Source of the DNA: Gluconobacter sp. Gdi
Lineage (GTDB): Bacteria; Pseudomonadota; Alphaproteobacteria; Acetobacterales; Acetobacteraceae
Direction: 5' to 3'
NCBI RefSeq assembly: GCF_014132155.1
Contig: NZ_BLJQ01000014.1
Location: 1-37,263, forward strand
DNA: 37,263 nucleotides
Shown here one piece after another: positions 21,100 through 28,217 of this stretch (positions are counted from its first letter, which is position 1; each line of letters opens with the position of its first letter). The notes under the pieces were generated by a model. It ran no database searches. It was not told where the DNA came from and saw nothing but the letters and a program-made list of their open reading frames with translations. Both the position numbers and the translations under genes were made by a program.

Positions 21100-23211
21100 T
21101 CAACAGCTCGGTCGCAGATCCTCGGGCTGGGCCTCTTCCAGCGCGGCCACGGTCCGGGCAAAGCGGGGATCGGTCTCGGCCGCCTTGCGGGCCTCCGCCA
21201 GTTTCGTGCGCACCGCGCCTGACAGAGCTTCGTCGGCAGGCACCCAGACATCGCGCCCGGGCTGGCTGCGTCCGGCATCGAGATAGATGGCACTGCCCAG
21301 CTCGGCGATGACCTCGTCCTCGGACCGTCCCAGCAGTTCGGCAATGCGCGGGATCTCCACCACACCCGTCTCATGCAGGCAGACTGCAAGCGCGTCATGG
21401 GCGCTGTGGACCTCCGGCTCCAGCGTCGCCTGGATCACACGCTCGGAGAACAGCGGCCCCTGTGCGCCGATCTGCCGGTCCTCGTCGTACTCCTCGATCG
21501 AGCTGACCAGCCAGACATCCGGATCGTCGTAGAAGGGCTGGAGGTTCGGACGCCGCTGCGTCGTGCTCTCGTCCCCGGTTTTCGGATCAACACGAGTGCT
21601 GGTGATCGTCAGGTTGATCGGGCCGAACTGTCGCACGAACGTCTGGTAGGCGCGCTTGAGGTCCGTCTGGAGCGCACTGTAAGGCAGGTTCTCCACCTGG
21701 GCGCGCAGGACCGCACGGGCGGCATCGCGGACGGGAATCAGGCCTTCGATGATGCGTGCGTGCTTCTGGAAGATGCCGTCCTTCTGCTCGCCTTTCCTGA
21801 CCTTCACCGGCACCGACTGGCCGTCGATGATCTGATGCAGCGCACCCTTCTCGATCAGGTAGCTGCCTTCCTTGAGGCTCGCCCCCTCCCCTGCCGTGCC
21901 GACATCCGCACGGCGGCTTTCGCGCAGCGCCTCGGCGTCGAACGTCTGCGGCACCGGGAAACGTGCCAGCGTGGCAAGACGGGAGAGCGCGCTCGGCAAG
22001 GCGTCGTCGAGCATCAGCATCGGGTTCGCTGCGCAGGTGTATTCCGGCCCGAACTGTCCGCTCGTCCAGCCGTGCCGACCCAGCACCTGCTGACCGTTCT
22101 CTACGAAATAGCGGTTGATGCTGAGCGGTCCCTCCCCCTCATCCGTGTCGGGCAGATCCGCAACCTCCAGCCAAGCGCTCTCGCCCGCGCTGTCCCCGAT
22201 CTCGCGACGGCGCAGGACCAGCACGTCCACGACCACATCGGTCCCGGCATCATCGCGCATCGCACCTGCGGGCAGACGCACCGCCCCGATCAGGTCGGCC
22301 GTTTCGAACAGATGCCGGCGGGCGGTGGCGTCGCGCTTGTCCATTGTCCAGCGTGACGTCACGAACAGCCCCATGGCACCGGGACGCAGGCGGGAGACAG
22401 AGCGGGCGATGAAATAGTCATGCAGGGACAGGCCAAGCCGCCCCAGCTCGTCCGTGCCGCGCACCGTCCGGTTGCTGAACGGCGGATTGCCAATCGTGAG
22501 GTCAAACTGCTCCGCAATTTTCGCCGTCGTGAAGTCCTCGGCGCGAACCCACTGGTTCGGAAACAGCTTGCGGGCAATGCGGGCCGTCAGAGGGTCGTTC
22601 TCGATCGCCGTCCAGGCCGTCTTCGGGGCCAGTTTCTCCGGGATCGCGCCCATGAACAGACCCGTGCCACAGCCCGGCTCCAGCGCACGTCCGCCGCGGA
22701 ACCCCATCTGCGCCACCAGATCCCACAGCGCATGCACGATCAGTTCAGGCGTGTAATGGGCATACTGCGTGGCCCGCGCCAGTCCGGCCCGCTCCTGCTG
22801 GCTCGTCAGCGTCTCAAGCTGCACCCCGATCTCTTCCCAGCCCTGACGGAAGGCTTCGCCAGGACGGGGGAACAGGCTGTTGGCCAGCTCTCCGGCTCCA
22901 AATCCCGTAAACTTCGCGAGCAAAGCCTGTTCGGAGGGCGTTGCATTGCGGCCGTCCGTTTCCAGTTCAGTCAGGAGCCGGATGGCAGCGAGATTGTCCC
23001 GCGCCCGCGCTTTCCAGCCCTGGGCCAGATCGCGTGTGCCGCACAGGCGAAAGTCGATCTTCGGGGCCACCACAGGAGCGGCAGCGGCCTCTCTCGCGAG
23101 GGATGCGGCCTCGTCGAGCGCACGGTCTCCGGGCAGGTCGCCCCAGAACAGGGTGTTGCTGCCGCCCCCAAGGGCTGAGGTGTCGAAAAAGCTGAGCTGG
23201 GTCTGGCTCAT
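21100..23211 (-). CDS. Methyltransferase-type N-terminal part of a large plasmid protein, 3' end lost to IS21
   Basis: A 703-residue remnant. Residues 178-184 (EPGCGTG) bind S-adenosylmethionine, and NPPF at 242-245 is the catalytic motif of N6-adenine methyltransferases. Upstream are LLAKFTGFGAGELAN and QYAHYTPELIVHALW, as in the large plasmid proteins that join a methylase domain to a strawberry-notch/SNF2-like helicase in 1400 or more residues. Here the frame runs into the IS21 right repeat, which supplies the stop (SC-stop), so the helicase part is absent and is not found on the other side of the insertion. The start is ATG 23211 with GGAG eight bases upstream. Methylase activity may persist; the full protein function is presumably lost. 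Confidence 0.78.
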   Translation of the reverse strand: MSQTQLSFFDTSALGGGSNTLFWGDLPGDRALDEAASLAREAAAAPVVAPKIDFRLCGTRDLAQGWKARARDNLAAIRLLTELETDGRNATPSEQALLAKFTGFGAGELANSLFPRPGEAFRQGWEEIGVQLETLTSQQERAGLARATQYAHYTPELIVHALWDLVAQMGFRGGRALEPGCGTGLFMGAIPEKLAPKTAWTAIENDPLTARIARKLFPNQWVRAEDFTTAKIAEQFDLTIGNPPFSNRTVRGTDELGRLGLSLHDYFIARSVSRLRPGAMGLFVTSRWTMDKRDATARRHLFETADLIGAVRLPAGAMRDDAGTDVVVDVLVLRRREIGDSAGESAWLEVADLPDTDEGEGPLSINRYFVENGQQVLGRHGWTSGQFGPEYTCAANPMLMLDDALPSALSRLATLARFPVPQTFDAEALRESRRADVGTAGEGASLKEGSYLIEKGALHQIIDGQSVPVKVRKGEQKDGIFQKHARIIEGLIPVRDAARAVLRAQVENLPYSALQTDLKRAYQTFVRQFGPINLTITSTRVDPKTGDESTTQRRPNLQPFYDDPDVWLVSSIEEYDEDRQIGAQGPLFSERVIQATLEPEVHSAHDALAVCLHETGVVEIPRIAELLGRSEDEVIAELGSAIYLDAGRSQPGRDVWVPADEALSGAVRTKLAEARKAAETDPRFARTVAALEEAQPEDLRPSC

Positions 23212-23323
23212 GGGAGAAACTCCGGACAAGCGGCAGCGCCCGGTGCTGCACGAGGCAGACCGGGGGGCCGGAAAACAAACAGGATGGGTTTGGGCGAAAG
23301 GCGCTCGGGCCTTGCAGATCAGG

Positions 23324-23587
23324 TCACAGCGGACCGAAGCGCAGGGAGATCTGCTCGCGCTCACTGGACGACAGACGCGACAGGGCCTCGCGGTGATACG
23401 GTGATCCCTGACGGGCCTGACGTGCGACCTGCCACCAGGCATTCTGGTCCGAGCAGGTCACGCCGCGCAGCTGGGTGTCGGCGTGCTCGGGGCCGCAGCC
23501 TTCGAGAATGGTCCAGCCCTCGCGATGGGCCTGAACCAGACTGAACTGCTGTGTGGGGGTTTGGCGTGTGAGGGCCATGACGGGCAT
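23324..23587 (-). CDS. Small hypothetical protein upstream of the methylase gene
   Basis: An 87-residue protein starting MPVMALTRQTP at 23587 after AAGGAGACAGCAGACG. The longer frame runs back through the structured element and is not credible. The sequence is polar with Trp residues spread along it (REGWTILEGC; NAWWQVARQARQG) and ends in a helical, charged segment (REALSRLSSSEREQISLRFG). This is a pattern seen in small plasmid proteins but no named family is recognised. It lies 112 bases before the methylase start on the same strand and is probably cotranscribed. The structured element at 23642-23716 begins 55 bases upstream of its start. Confidence 0.6.
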   Translation of the reverse strand: MPVMALTRQTPTQQFSLVQAHREGWTILEGCGPEHADTQLRGVTCSDQNAWWQVARQARQGSPYHREALSRLSSSEREQISLRFGPL

Positions 23588-23641
23588 CGTCTGCTGTCTC
23601 CTTTCTGACCCTTTCCGGCGAGCGCGGCGTCGTTCTGGGCG

Positions 23642-23716
23642 GCAAGGGCGACGCGTCAGCGTCGGGACCGCCCGGCCCGCAGCGCCAGCGAGGACACGGA
23701 CGGACCCACCCCTTGC
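23642..23716. other. Structured GC-rich intergenic element (member 3)
   Basis: GCAAGGG (23642-23648) pairs with CCCTTGC (23710-23716). Directly inside it is the hairpin CGACGC-GTCA-GCGTCG (23649-23664), then GGACC, GCGAGGAC and GACCCAC. A further hairpin (GGCAC/GTGCTGCC, 23717-23740) and a long pyrimidine-rich plus-strand tract follow. The closing stem has the same sequence as member 1, but the inner hairpin differs at several paired positions with pairing kept. Confidence 0.65.
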
Positions 23717-23807
23717 GGCACAGGGCGATCCCGTGCTGCCTCCCCTTCTTTCCTCCTTTTCTCTTCTTCTTTTTTCGCCTGCGTGTTCTGCGAACCTGTG
23801 CTGTAAC

Positions 23808-23884
23808 AGTCGAAGAAACACGACTTTGTTTCCAGGCGACTCAGGAAACTGTTAACCTCTGGTGCAGTAATAGTCGTAACGACT
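23808..23884. promoter_or_regulatory. Cluster of AGTCG/CGACT repeats before mucR
   Basis: AGTCG (23808-23812) and CGACT (23821-23825) form one inverted pair, CGACT recurs at 23837-23841, and AGTCGT-A-ACGACT (23872-23884) is a perfect 6-bp palindrome. All lie 60-136 bases before the mucR start codon. They are probably operator half sites, perhaps for autoregulation as known for Ros/MucR proteins, though the protein bound is not shown by sequence. Confidence 0.4.
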
Positions 23885-23943
23885 TGAAGTCATGACCTGT
23901 GCAAGCCATGTACAGGGCATTTTCATGACCCTGAGGGACATTT

Positions 23944-24456
23944 ATGACCGACCTGACCGAGACCACGGCACACCCTCATGCCGATCTTCTGCCACTCACC
24001 GCCGACATTGTGGCGGCCTATCTGTCGCAGAACGACCTGTCGGCAGAGCACCTGCCCGCACTGATCCGCAGCGTGCACGATGCCCTCGCAACCCCAACCA
24101 CGCCGGAGCCTGTCGCCGAAGAAGCCCCGACCCCCGCCGTCAATCCGAAGCGCTCCGTGTTTCCCGACTACATCATCTGCCTGGAAGACGGGAAAAAGCT
24201 GAAAATGCTCCGCCGTCATCTCAAGACGGCCTACAACATGACGCCGGAAGAGTACCGGGCTCGGTGGGGGCTGCCGAGCGAGTATCCGATGGTGGCGCCC
24301 AGCTACTCGGAGAAGCGGTCATCCCTTGCCCGCGAGATTGGCCTGGGCTCTACGACCCGCGCCTCTGCGCCTCAGGTGTCCGTACCGCAGGAAGAGGAGC
24401 TTCCTCAGGTAAAGAAGCTGCCCGAGAAGCGTCGCGGCCGTCGGGCCCGCGCCTGA
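23944..24456 (+). CDS. Ros/MucR-family transcriptional regulator
   Basis: A 170-residue member of the Ros/MucR zinc-finger family, which silences or activates genes by binding AT-rich DNA. The family core is clear: FPDYIICLEDGKKLKMLRRH, then TAYNMTPEEYRARWGLP and YPMVAPSYSEKRSSLAREIG. Of the usual Cys2His2 ligands C79 and H92 are present, but the second Cys is Asp (D82) and the last His is Tyr (Y97); many alphaproteobacterial members lack ligands in this way and still bind DNA. The C-terminal 30 residues are basic (KKLPEKRRGRRARA). It starts with ATG 23944 after GAGGGACATTT. It ends two bases from the stop of the convergent PAPS-reductase-like gene. The repeats at 23808-23884 may be its own operator. 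Confidence 0.9.
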   Translation: MTDLTETTAHPHADLLPLTADIVAAYLSQNDLSAEHLPALIRSVHDALATPTTPEPVAEEAPTPAVNPKRSVFPDYIICLEDGKKLKMLRRHLKTAYNMTPEEYRARWGLPSEYPMVAPSYSEKRSSLAREIGLGSTTRASAPQVSVPQEEELPQVKKLPEKRRGRRARA

Positions 24457-24458
24457 AA

Positions 24459-25430
24459 CTAGACCGGCCCTCCCCCGATGCCGAAGGCCCCGGCCGGGAG
24501 GGTCCAGTCCTCTGTCAGAACCGACTGGATCGGACGGTCTGACAGGGCGGCGGCCACGAGCGCAGGCCGGGTCAGCGCCGCGTCAAACACCCGTCCCTCC
24601 CCTGCCAGCTGCATCAGCGATCTGTCACGCTTGATGGTGCAGCCAAAGCGCTCTTCGTAGTCCACCAGCCAAATAAACCGCGCCGCATCCATCCACTGGA
24701 GCGTTGCCAGTGCATCCGCACTGAGGAAGATACAGAACGCGCAAGATAATCTGGAAAATCCGATTTTGTAGGGCGCGGCGGGCGTCACGCGCCAGCGCTT
24801 GAGGATGGCCCAGACTTCAGCCTCGGACCAGGCGTGCACAGGGCGGAAGTGATCGACGTGCCGACGCCGCCGCGTCCCGTTCCTTGTGTCAGTCCGATGG
24901 GGCTCAAAGGCGGCATAGCGCGCCCGTGCGGGACTTTCCTCGGCGCGCTCGCCTGTCACGACCAGAGTACGTCGGTTCAGGAACCGGTCCTGTCCCCGCA
25001 AGGCGCGATCGGCCACATCAACCTTGAGGCTCGCCGAACACCAGCGCACAGACAGGCTGGCTGAGACCTGGGGAAAGCGCAGGCGTGTCCCCTCTGGCCC
25101 CTGCCCTCCTGCTCTGATGACCCCGTCAGGGGTTTCGAAGACTACCGGAGCTGTGGGCGCAGTGTCCCGCAGCATTTCGCGCTCGAAGCCGCCTTCGCGC
25201 CAGGACCGATAGAGCGGCAGGCTGAAGTCGCGCGCCAGGGCTGCGACGTATGGGCCTGTGGAGGGCCAGTCCATGAAGGACCGACCTGCCCCATCCACCT
25301 CATGATGCCAGATCTCGATGCGTTCGGCCGGAGCACCGGCTTCCAGCAGGGCGAGCAGACAGGCGGTTCCGTCCTTGCCTCCGGATACGGCGACAATAAT
25401 GCTGTCATAGGACGCGAGATCAGGTCTCAT
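24459..25430 (-). CDS. PAPS reductase-like PP-loop protein
   Basis: A 323-residue protein of the adenine-nucleotide alpha-hydrolase (PP-loop) group annotated as phosphoadenosine phosphosulfate reductase-like. The PP-loop is SGGKDG at residues 16-21 (usually SGGKDS). Further family marks are VRWCSASLKVDV, VTGERAEES-ARAR and a C-terminal Cys pair in LSCAFCIF that may hold a metal or a persulfide. The last Gly in place of Ser is a small deviation. Plasmid and phage members act on nucleotides rather than in sulfate assimilation, for example in DNA or RNA sulfur modification; which applies here is unknown. The likely start is ATG 25430 (GGTGGGCGTC before it). It follows the zinc-ribbon gene by 109 bases on the same strand. 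Confidence 0.8.
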   Translation of the reverse strand: MRPDLASYDSIIVAVSGGKDGTACLLALLEAGAPAERIEIWHHEVDGAGRSFMDWPSTGPYVAALARDFSLPLYRSWREGGFEREMLRDTAPTAPVVFETPDGVIRAGGQGPEGTRLRFPQVSASLSVRWCSASLKVDVADRALRGQDRFLNRRTLVVTGERAEESPARARYAAFEPHRTDTRNGTRRRRHVDHFRPVHAWSEAEVWAILKRWRVTPAAPYKIGFSRLSCAFCIFLSADALATLQWMDAARFIWLVDYEERFGCTIKRDRSLMQLAGEGRVFDAALTRPALVAAALSDRPIQSVLTEDWTLPAGAFGIGGGPV

Positions 25431-25539
25431 GACGCCCACCGATTGACCGGGGCGCCTGTCCGCACCGAGCGGCACATCAGCGCGTGGGCGATCGGACGTT
25501 CCCGCAGCAGCAGCGGCTTTTCATGGCGACCCTCCCAGG

Positions 25540-25803
25540 TCAGGCCGTCGCACCGTTTGAGAAGCCCCTCTGGACGGCCGCTTCGTCGCGACAGGCGCAC
25601 ACGCGTTCATTGCCACCAGAGCGGCGGCGACACGGTTCATCTGCTGGCGCTCCACAGCCGGCGCAGGCGATCGTCAGTGCTGGATCGCCCTCCTCCCAAT
25701 GCGTGTTGCAGCGGCGACAGGTTGTGGGCTCCTGGGTATCCGTCCAGCGCATTGGAGGCCGGCCACGAAGAGTTGGGACATAGGGGAACTGGTAGCGTTG
25801 CAT
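25540..25803 (-). CDS. Small zinc-ribbon protein
   Basis: An 87-residue protein with several Cys pairs: CRRC, CAGC and later C-x-C (ERVCACRDE), with His between them (CNTHWEEGDPALTIACAGCG). This is a zinc-ribbon or treble-clef pattern of about 50 residues. It probably binds zinc and perhaps nucleic acid or a partner protein. The ATG at 25803 has only a weak ribosome site. It precedes the PAPS-reductase-like gene on the same strand. The structured element at 25865-25967 ends its minus-strand fold 62 bases before the start codon. Family not named. Confidence 0.65.
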   Translation of the reverse strand: MQRYQFPYVPTLRGRPPMRWTDTQEPTTCRRCNTHWEEGDPALTIACAGCGAPADEPCRRRSGGNERVCACRDEAAVQRGFSNGATA

Positions 25804-25864
25804 GATGCTCGATCCATCTCTGGTTCTTCAAACATCATCGCGGCGGTCAGGCAGACGACCGGGG

Positions 25865-25967
25865 TGCAACAGTGCCGCGCAGCGGCAGGATCGGCGTCAC
25901 CCGGACCCACGCACAGGCGGCGCAGCCGGCGAGCATGGGGCGGACAGATGGCGACCCACCTGTTGCA
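25865..25967. other. Structured GC-rich intergenic element (member 4)
   Basis: TGCAACAG (25865-25872) pairs with CTGTTGCA (25960-25967), eight perfect pairs. Directly inside it is the hairpin TGCCGC-GCA-GCGGCA (25873-25887), then GGATC, a long GC-rich middle with GCGAGC, and GACCCAC just before the closing strand. The order of parts is as in members 2 and 3, while the stem sequence is different. It lies between the zinc-ribbon gene and the candidate parS sites. Confidence 0.65.
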
Positions 25968-26064
25968 GCACGGGCGGGTGGCTGGCAGCGACCTTCTTCT
26001 AGTCCTTTTTTGTTTTTCCGATCTTTCTATTTTTATTGCTCACATTGGCTGGGGCGGATCGAGT

Positions 26065-26082
26065 TGATGCAACGTTGCATCA
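26065..26082. promoter_or_regulatory. parS: Candidate parS palindrome 1
   Basis: Perfect 18-bp palindrome TGATGCAACGTTGCATCA, 49 bases downstream of the parB stop codon. The same 18 bases recur at 26102-26119 and 28135-28152 and nowhere else that I noticed. Three copies flanking parAB strongly suggest the ParB-binding centromere. Confidence 0.75.
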
Positions 26083-26098
26083 TACTTATCTCAACCTT

Positions 26099-26122
26099 GG
26101 GTGATGCAACGTTGCATCACCC
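26099..26122. promoter_or_regulatory. parS: Candidate parS palindrome 2
   Basis: The same 18-bp core, here extended to a 24-bp perfect palindrome, 37 bp from copy 1 and about ten bases from the end of parB. The pair of adjacent copies would allow cooperative ParB loading. Confidence 0.75.
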
Positions 26123-26130
26123 GAACTAGC

Positions 26131-27003
26131 CTATCCAACAATCTTGGTAAGCGCCTCGTATAGTGACCGCAGCGCAGCAATCTCGGCTTTACTGAACTCA
26201 GTATTATTATTCCCGGCCTCGCTAAGCATTTCTATGATTTTTGGAGCAGTTTTGCTGATATTAAGTTTCCGCCGACTAACAGGCCGTGGACCCGTTGCCT
26301 TTTCCATATGAGGTTCGGCAGCTGCTCCATTCTTGTTTAGAGACGCGACTGTGAGTTCACCCTCTAACGCCTTTCTCATAAGGCCTTCGCGATGCGCCAT
26401 ATCATCCACGCGCGCAATGCCCACAAGCACATTCATGGGGACAGCGGCTTTTCCAGCTAAATCGAGAAACTCATCTGGAAGACTTAGTACGCGTATTGCT
26501 CTGCTTATCCGCGCTTGATCCATTCCCAGCTCTTTGGCGGCCTGCCGCTGAGACCAATTATTGTGGTCCAATAAGTTTTTTATGCCACGGGCCTCCTCGC
26601 CGGGGCTCAGATCCACTCGCATTAGGTTCTCCATGAGCGCCGCCGACGCAGAGTTACCTTCGTGTGGGATTGCCAAAATGGATGTCCATCCAGCAAGCTT
26701 GGCTGCCCGCCAGCGCCTTTCACCTGCAACAACAATCCACATGTCCCGGTGGGTTGGGTCTTGTCGTAAGAGGATTGGTTGGAGTTGACCTTGCGCCTTA
26801 AGCGATTCAGCAAGGTCATTTAATCCAGCGTCATCGAAACTTCGTCTCGGCTGATTGGGGTCAGGAGAGATTGCGTCAATTGCGGCTTCAAATGAGTGTC
26901 TGAACTTGCCTTCACCCAAAAACGGCGCGTCAACCTGACTCATGATTTCAGAATGAGTTTGAGAAAAAGCTGAAGGGGGACGCTGCTTGAAAGGCCGTTT
27001 CAT
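26131..27003 (-). CDS. parB: Plasmid partition protein ParB
   Basis: A 290-residue ParB/RepB-type protein. The N-terminal nuclease-like (CTP-binding) domain shows PDPNQPRRSF at residues 47-56, LAESLKAQGQLQPI, and GERRWRAAKLAG at 94-105, the last being the family's conserved box. A helix-turn-helix follows (NWSQRQAAKELGMDQARISR), then a C-terminal dimerisation part with a basic linker. It binds parS and, with ParA, positions the plasmid. The start codon overlaps the parA stop by four bases (27000-27003). Three perfect 18-bp palindromes around the locus are the likely binding sites. Confidence 0.92.
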   Translation of the reverse strand: MKRPFKQRPPSAFSQTHSEIMSQVDAPFLGEGKFRHSFEAAIDAISPDPNQPRRSFDDAGLNDLAESLKAQGQLQPILLRQDPTHRDMWIVVAGERRWRAAKLAGWTSILAIPHEGNSASAALMENLMRVDLSPGEEARGIKNLLDHNNWSQRQAAKELGMDQARISRAIRVLSLPDEFLDLAGKAAVPMNVLVGIARVDDMAHREGLMRKALEGELTVASLNKNGAAAEPHMEKATGPRPVSRRKLNISKTAPKIIEMLSEAGNNNTEFSKAEIAALRSLYEALTKIVG

Positions 27004-28034
27004 GGTGCATCTCCTTCAAAAGATTCGAGACCAAGGGCAGAGGCAGCGTGAATTAAGGAGCGTCGGCCTGCAATAGCCTCCGCAAGCCGAACATAGACTT
27101 TGACAGCAGGGCTTCGAGGGGCTGCCTCAACTGGAATTTTGGATGCCCAGGCTGCGTTGCTAAACGACGTACTAGATGGAACTGGTTCCAGAACCGGGGC
27201 GCGATTACCCATTACGTTGATCAGATGCTCGACGATCCCAACGTCTACATATTGGTTCTGGACAAATTGTGTCGGTAACACTCCTCCCAAACGTAACCGC
27301 GGATTGCTCCGGCGGTTTACTTTGGTGATGGTATCCAGGATCAGGTTAACGCCCATAACGTCATATGGCTCGGTTCTGACTGGGACAAACACTGTGTTGG
27401 ATGCGGCTAAAGCCATCCAAGTAAGAAAGCCAAGGTGCGGAGGCGAGTCTAAAATAATAAACTCGTATTCATCTTGTACCTGAGAAATTGCATCCTTTAG
27501 CAAACCTTCTGTGCCAGGCTCGCGGCGGATATCGACTTCAGCGAGATCAATATGACTAGGACAGAAATCAACCGGAATTTCCACGTCAGTTCCGTCGACA
27601 ATACCTTTTTTAACAATGCATTTGGCTATTTCTGCATCTTTAAGTAACGCGTGAGCCAGCGTTCGACCTTGCCGGTATAGTGGCACTATATGCATTCCAA
27701 GCAAGGCGGAAGTCGCGCTTGCTTGTGGATCCACGTCTATCAGCAGTACGCGATATCCCATTTTCGAAAGAGCGACTGCCACATTGAGAGCGCTAGTGGT
27801 TTTTCCTACGCCGCCTTTCTGGTTCGCAAAAGTTATGACGGTGGTTTGACGCCTCTCCCCGTGCAGCAGTGTTTCTAACTCTGTAGTTACTTCGATAGGG
27901 AGGGGCTGTTTGCCGTTTTCCCACCGAGAAATCGTGTGGCGATCATAACTCCTGCATAAACGCAGGTTCAGAACATCCTTTAGTTGGCTCTGTGAGAAGC
28001 CTAGCTGTTCTCTAATTTCTTTGAGCGTTGGCAT
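27000..28034 (-). CDS. parA: Plasmid partition ATPase ParA with N-terminal HTH
   Basis: A 344-residue ParA of the longer type with its own DNA-binding domain. Residues 1-55 form an XRE-like helix-turn-helix (IREQLGFSQSQLKDVL...RHTISRWENGK). The deviant Walker A is NQKGGVGKTT at about 72-81; LLIDVDPQASAT and ILDSPPHLG complete the ATPase. ATP-dependent binding to the nucleoid moves ParB-parS complexes; the N-terminal domain usually represses the par promoter. Start at ATG 28034 (GGAG nine bases before); the ATG at 28049 has no ribosome site. It is cotranscribed with parB. A sixfold TCAACA array lies 30-70 bases upstream and is the probable operator. Confidence 0.92.
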   Translation of the reverse strand: MPTLKEIREQLGFSQSQLKDVLNLRLCRSYDRHTISRWENGKQPLPIEVTTELETLLHGERRQTTVITFANQKGGVGKTTSALNVAVALSKMGYRVLLIDVDPQASATSALLGMHIVPLYRQGRTLAHALLKDAEIAKCIVKKGIVDGTDVEIPVDFCPSHIDLAEVDIRREPGTEGLLKDAISQVQDEYEFIILDSPPHLGFLTWMALAASNTVFVPVRTEPYDVMGVNLILDTITKVNRRSNPRLRLGGVLPTQFVQNQYVDVGIVEHLINVMGNRAPVLEPVPSSTSFSNAAWASKIPVEAAPRSPAVKVYVRLAEAIAGRRSLIHAASALGLESFEGDAP

Positions 28035-28064
28035 CGTGTGAGTCTCCATACCGAAAGAATGGAA

Positions 28065-28104
28065 TCAACAATCAACACTCAACATCAACAAGTCAACATC
28101 AACA
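28065..28104. repeat. Six TCAACA repeats before parA
   Basis: TCAACA occurs at 28065, 28072, 28079, 28085, 28093 and 28099 (TGTTGA on the coding strand), spaced 6-8 bases. Its position just upstream of parA fits an operator array for the helix-turn-helix of ParA. Confidence 0.65.
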
Positions 28105-28133
28105 GAGAAAATTAAGTTTTTCTTGAGCAGCAG

Positions 28134-28153
28134 TTGATGCAACGTTGCATCAA
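28134..28153. promoter_or_regulatory. parS: Candidate parS palindrome 3
   Basis: Third copy of the 18-bp palindrome, as a 20-bp perfect palindrome starting TTGATGC, between parA and repA, next to an iteron copy at 28174. Confidence 0.75.
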
Positions 28154-28173
28154 TCAGGGTAGGCGCTTTTGCC

Positions 28174-28189
28174 GTGGACTTTTGGTGCA
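28174..28189 (+). repeat. Replication iteron, copy downstream of repA
   Basis: GTGGACTTTTGGTGCA, identical to the copy at 29173 and, inverted, at 29383. It lies 28 bases beyond the repA stop codon. Confidence 0.7.
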
Positions 28190-28217
28190 TGAGCCACCCG
28201 CCCGGAATTATGCGTCT

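Larger units (their letters stand above)
18615..21105 (+). mobile_element. IS21-family insertion sequence (2491 bp)
   Basis: Bounded by a perfect 30-bp inverted repeat (18615-18644 and 21076-21105) starting TGTTGATTTTCACTGAGAAC and ending ...CA. A second, internal related pair (TTTTCATC...TTGACCCA near 18655 and its complement near 21053) gives the multiple terminal repeats typical of the family. It contains istA and istB, both intact. No target duplication is visible: the left flank ends GACCCAC and the right flank begins GCTCGGT. The left end abuts a truncated structured element and the right end truncates the methylase gene. Confidence 0.93.

Noticed and set aside
21373-22356. Long plus-strand frame (327 codons)
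   Set aside because: Antisense to the methylase gene, which carries clear catalytic motifs in the other strand.
16203-25967. Hammerhead or other known self-cleaving ribozymes for the structured elements
   Set aside because: I looked for the hammerhead core (CUGANGA, GAAA) in the four elements and did not find it in the required positions.
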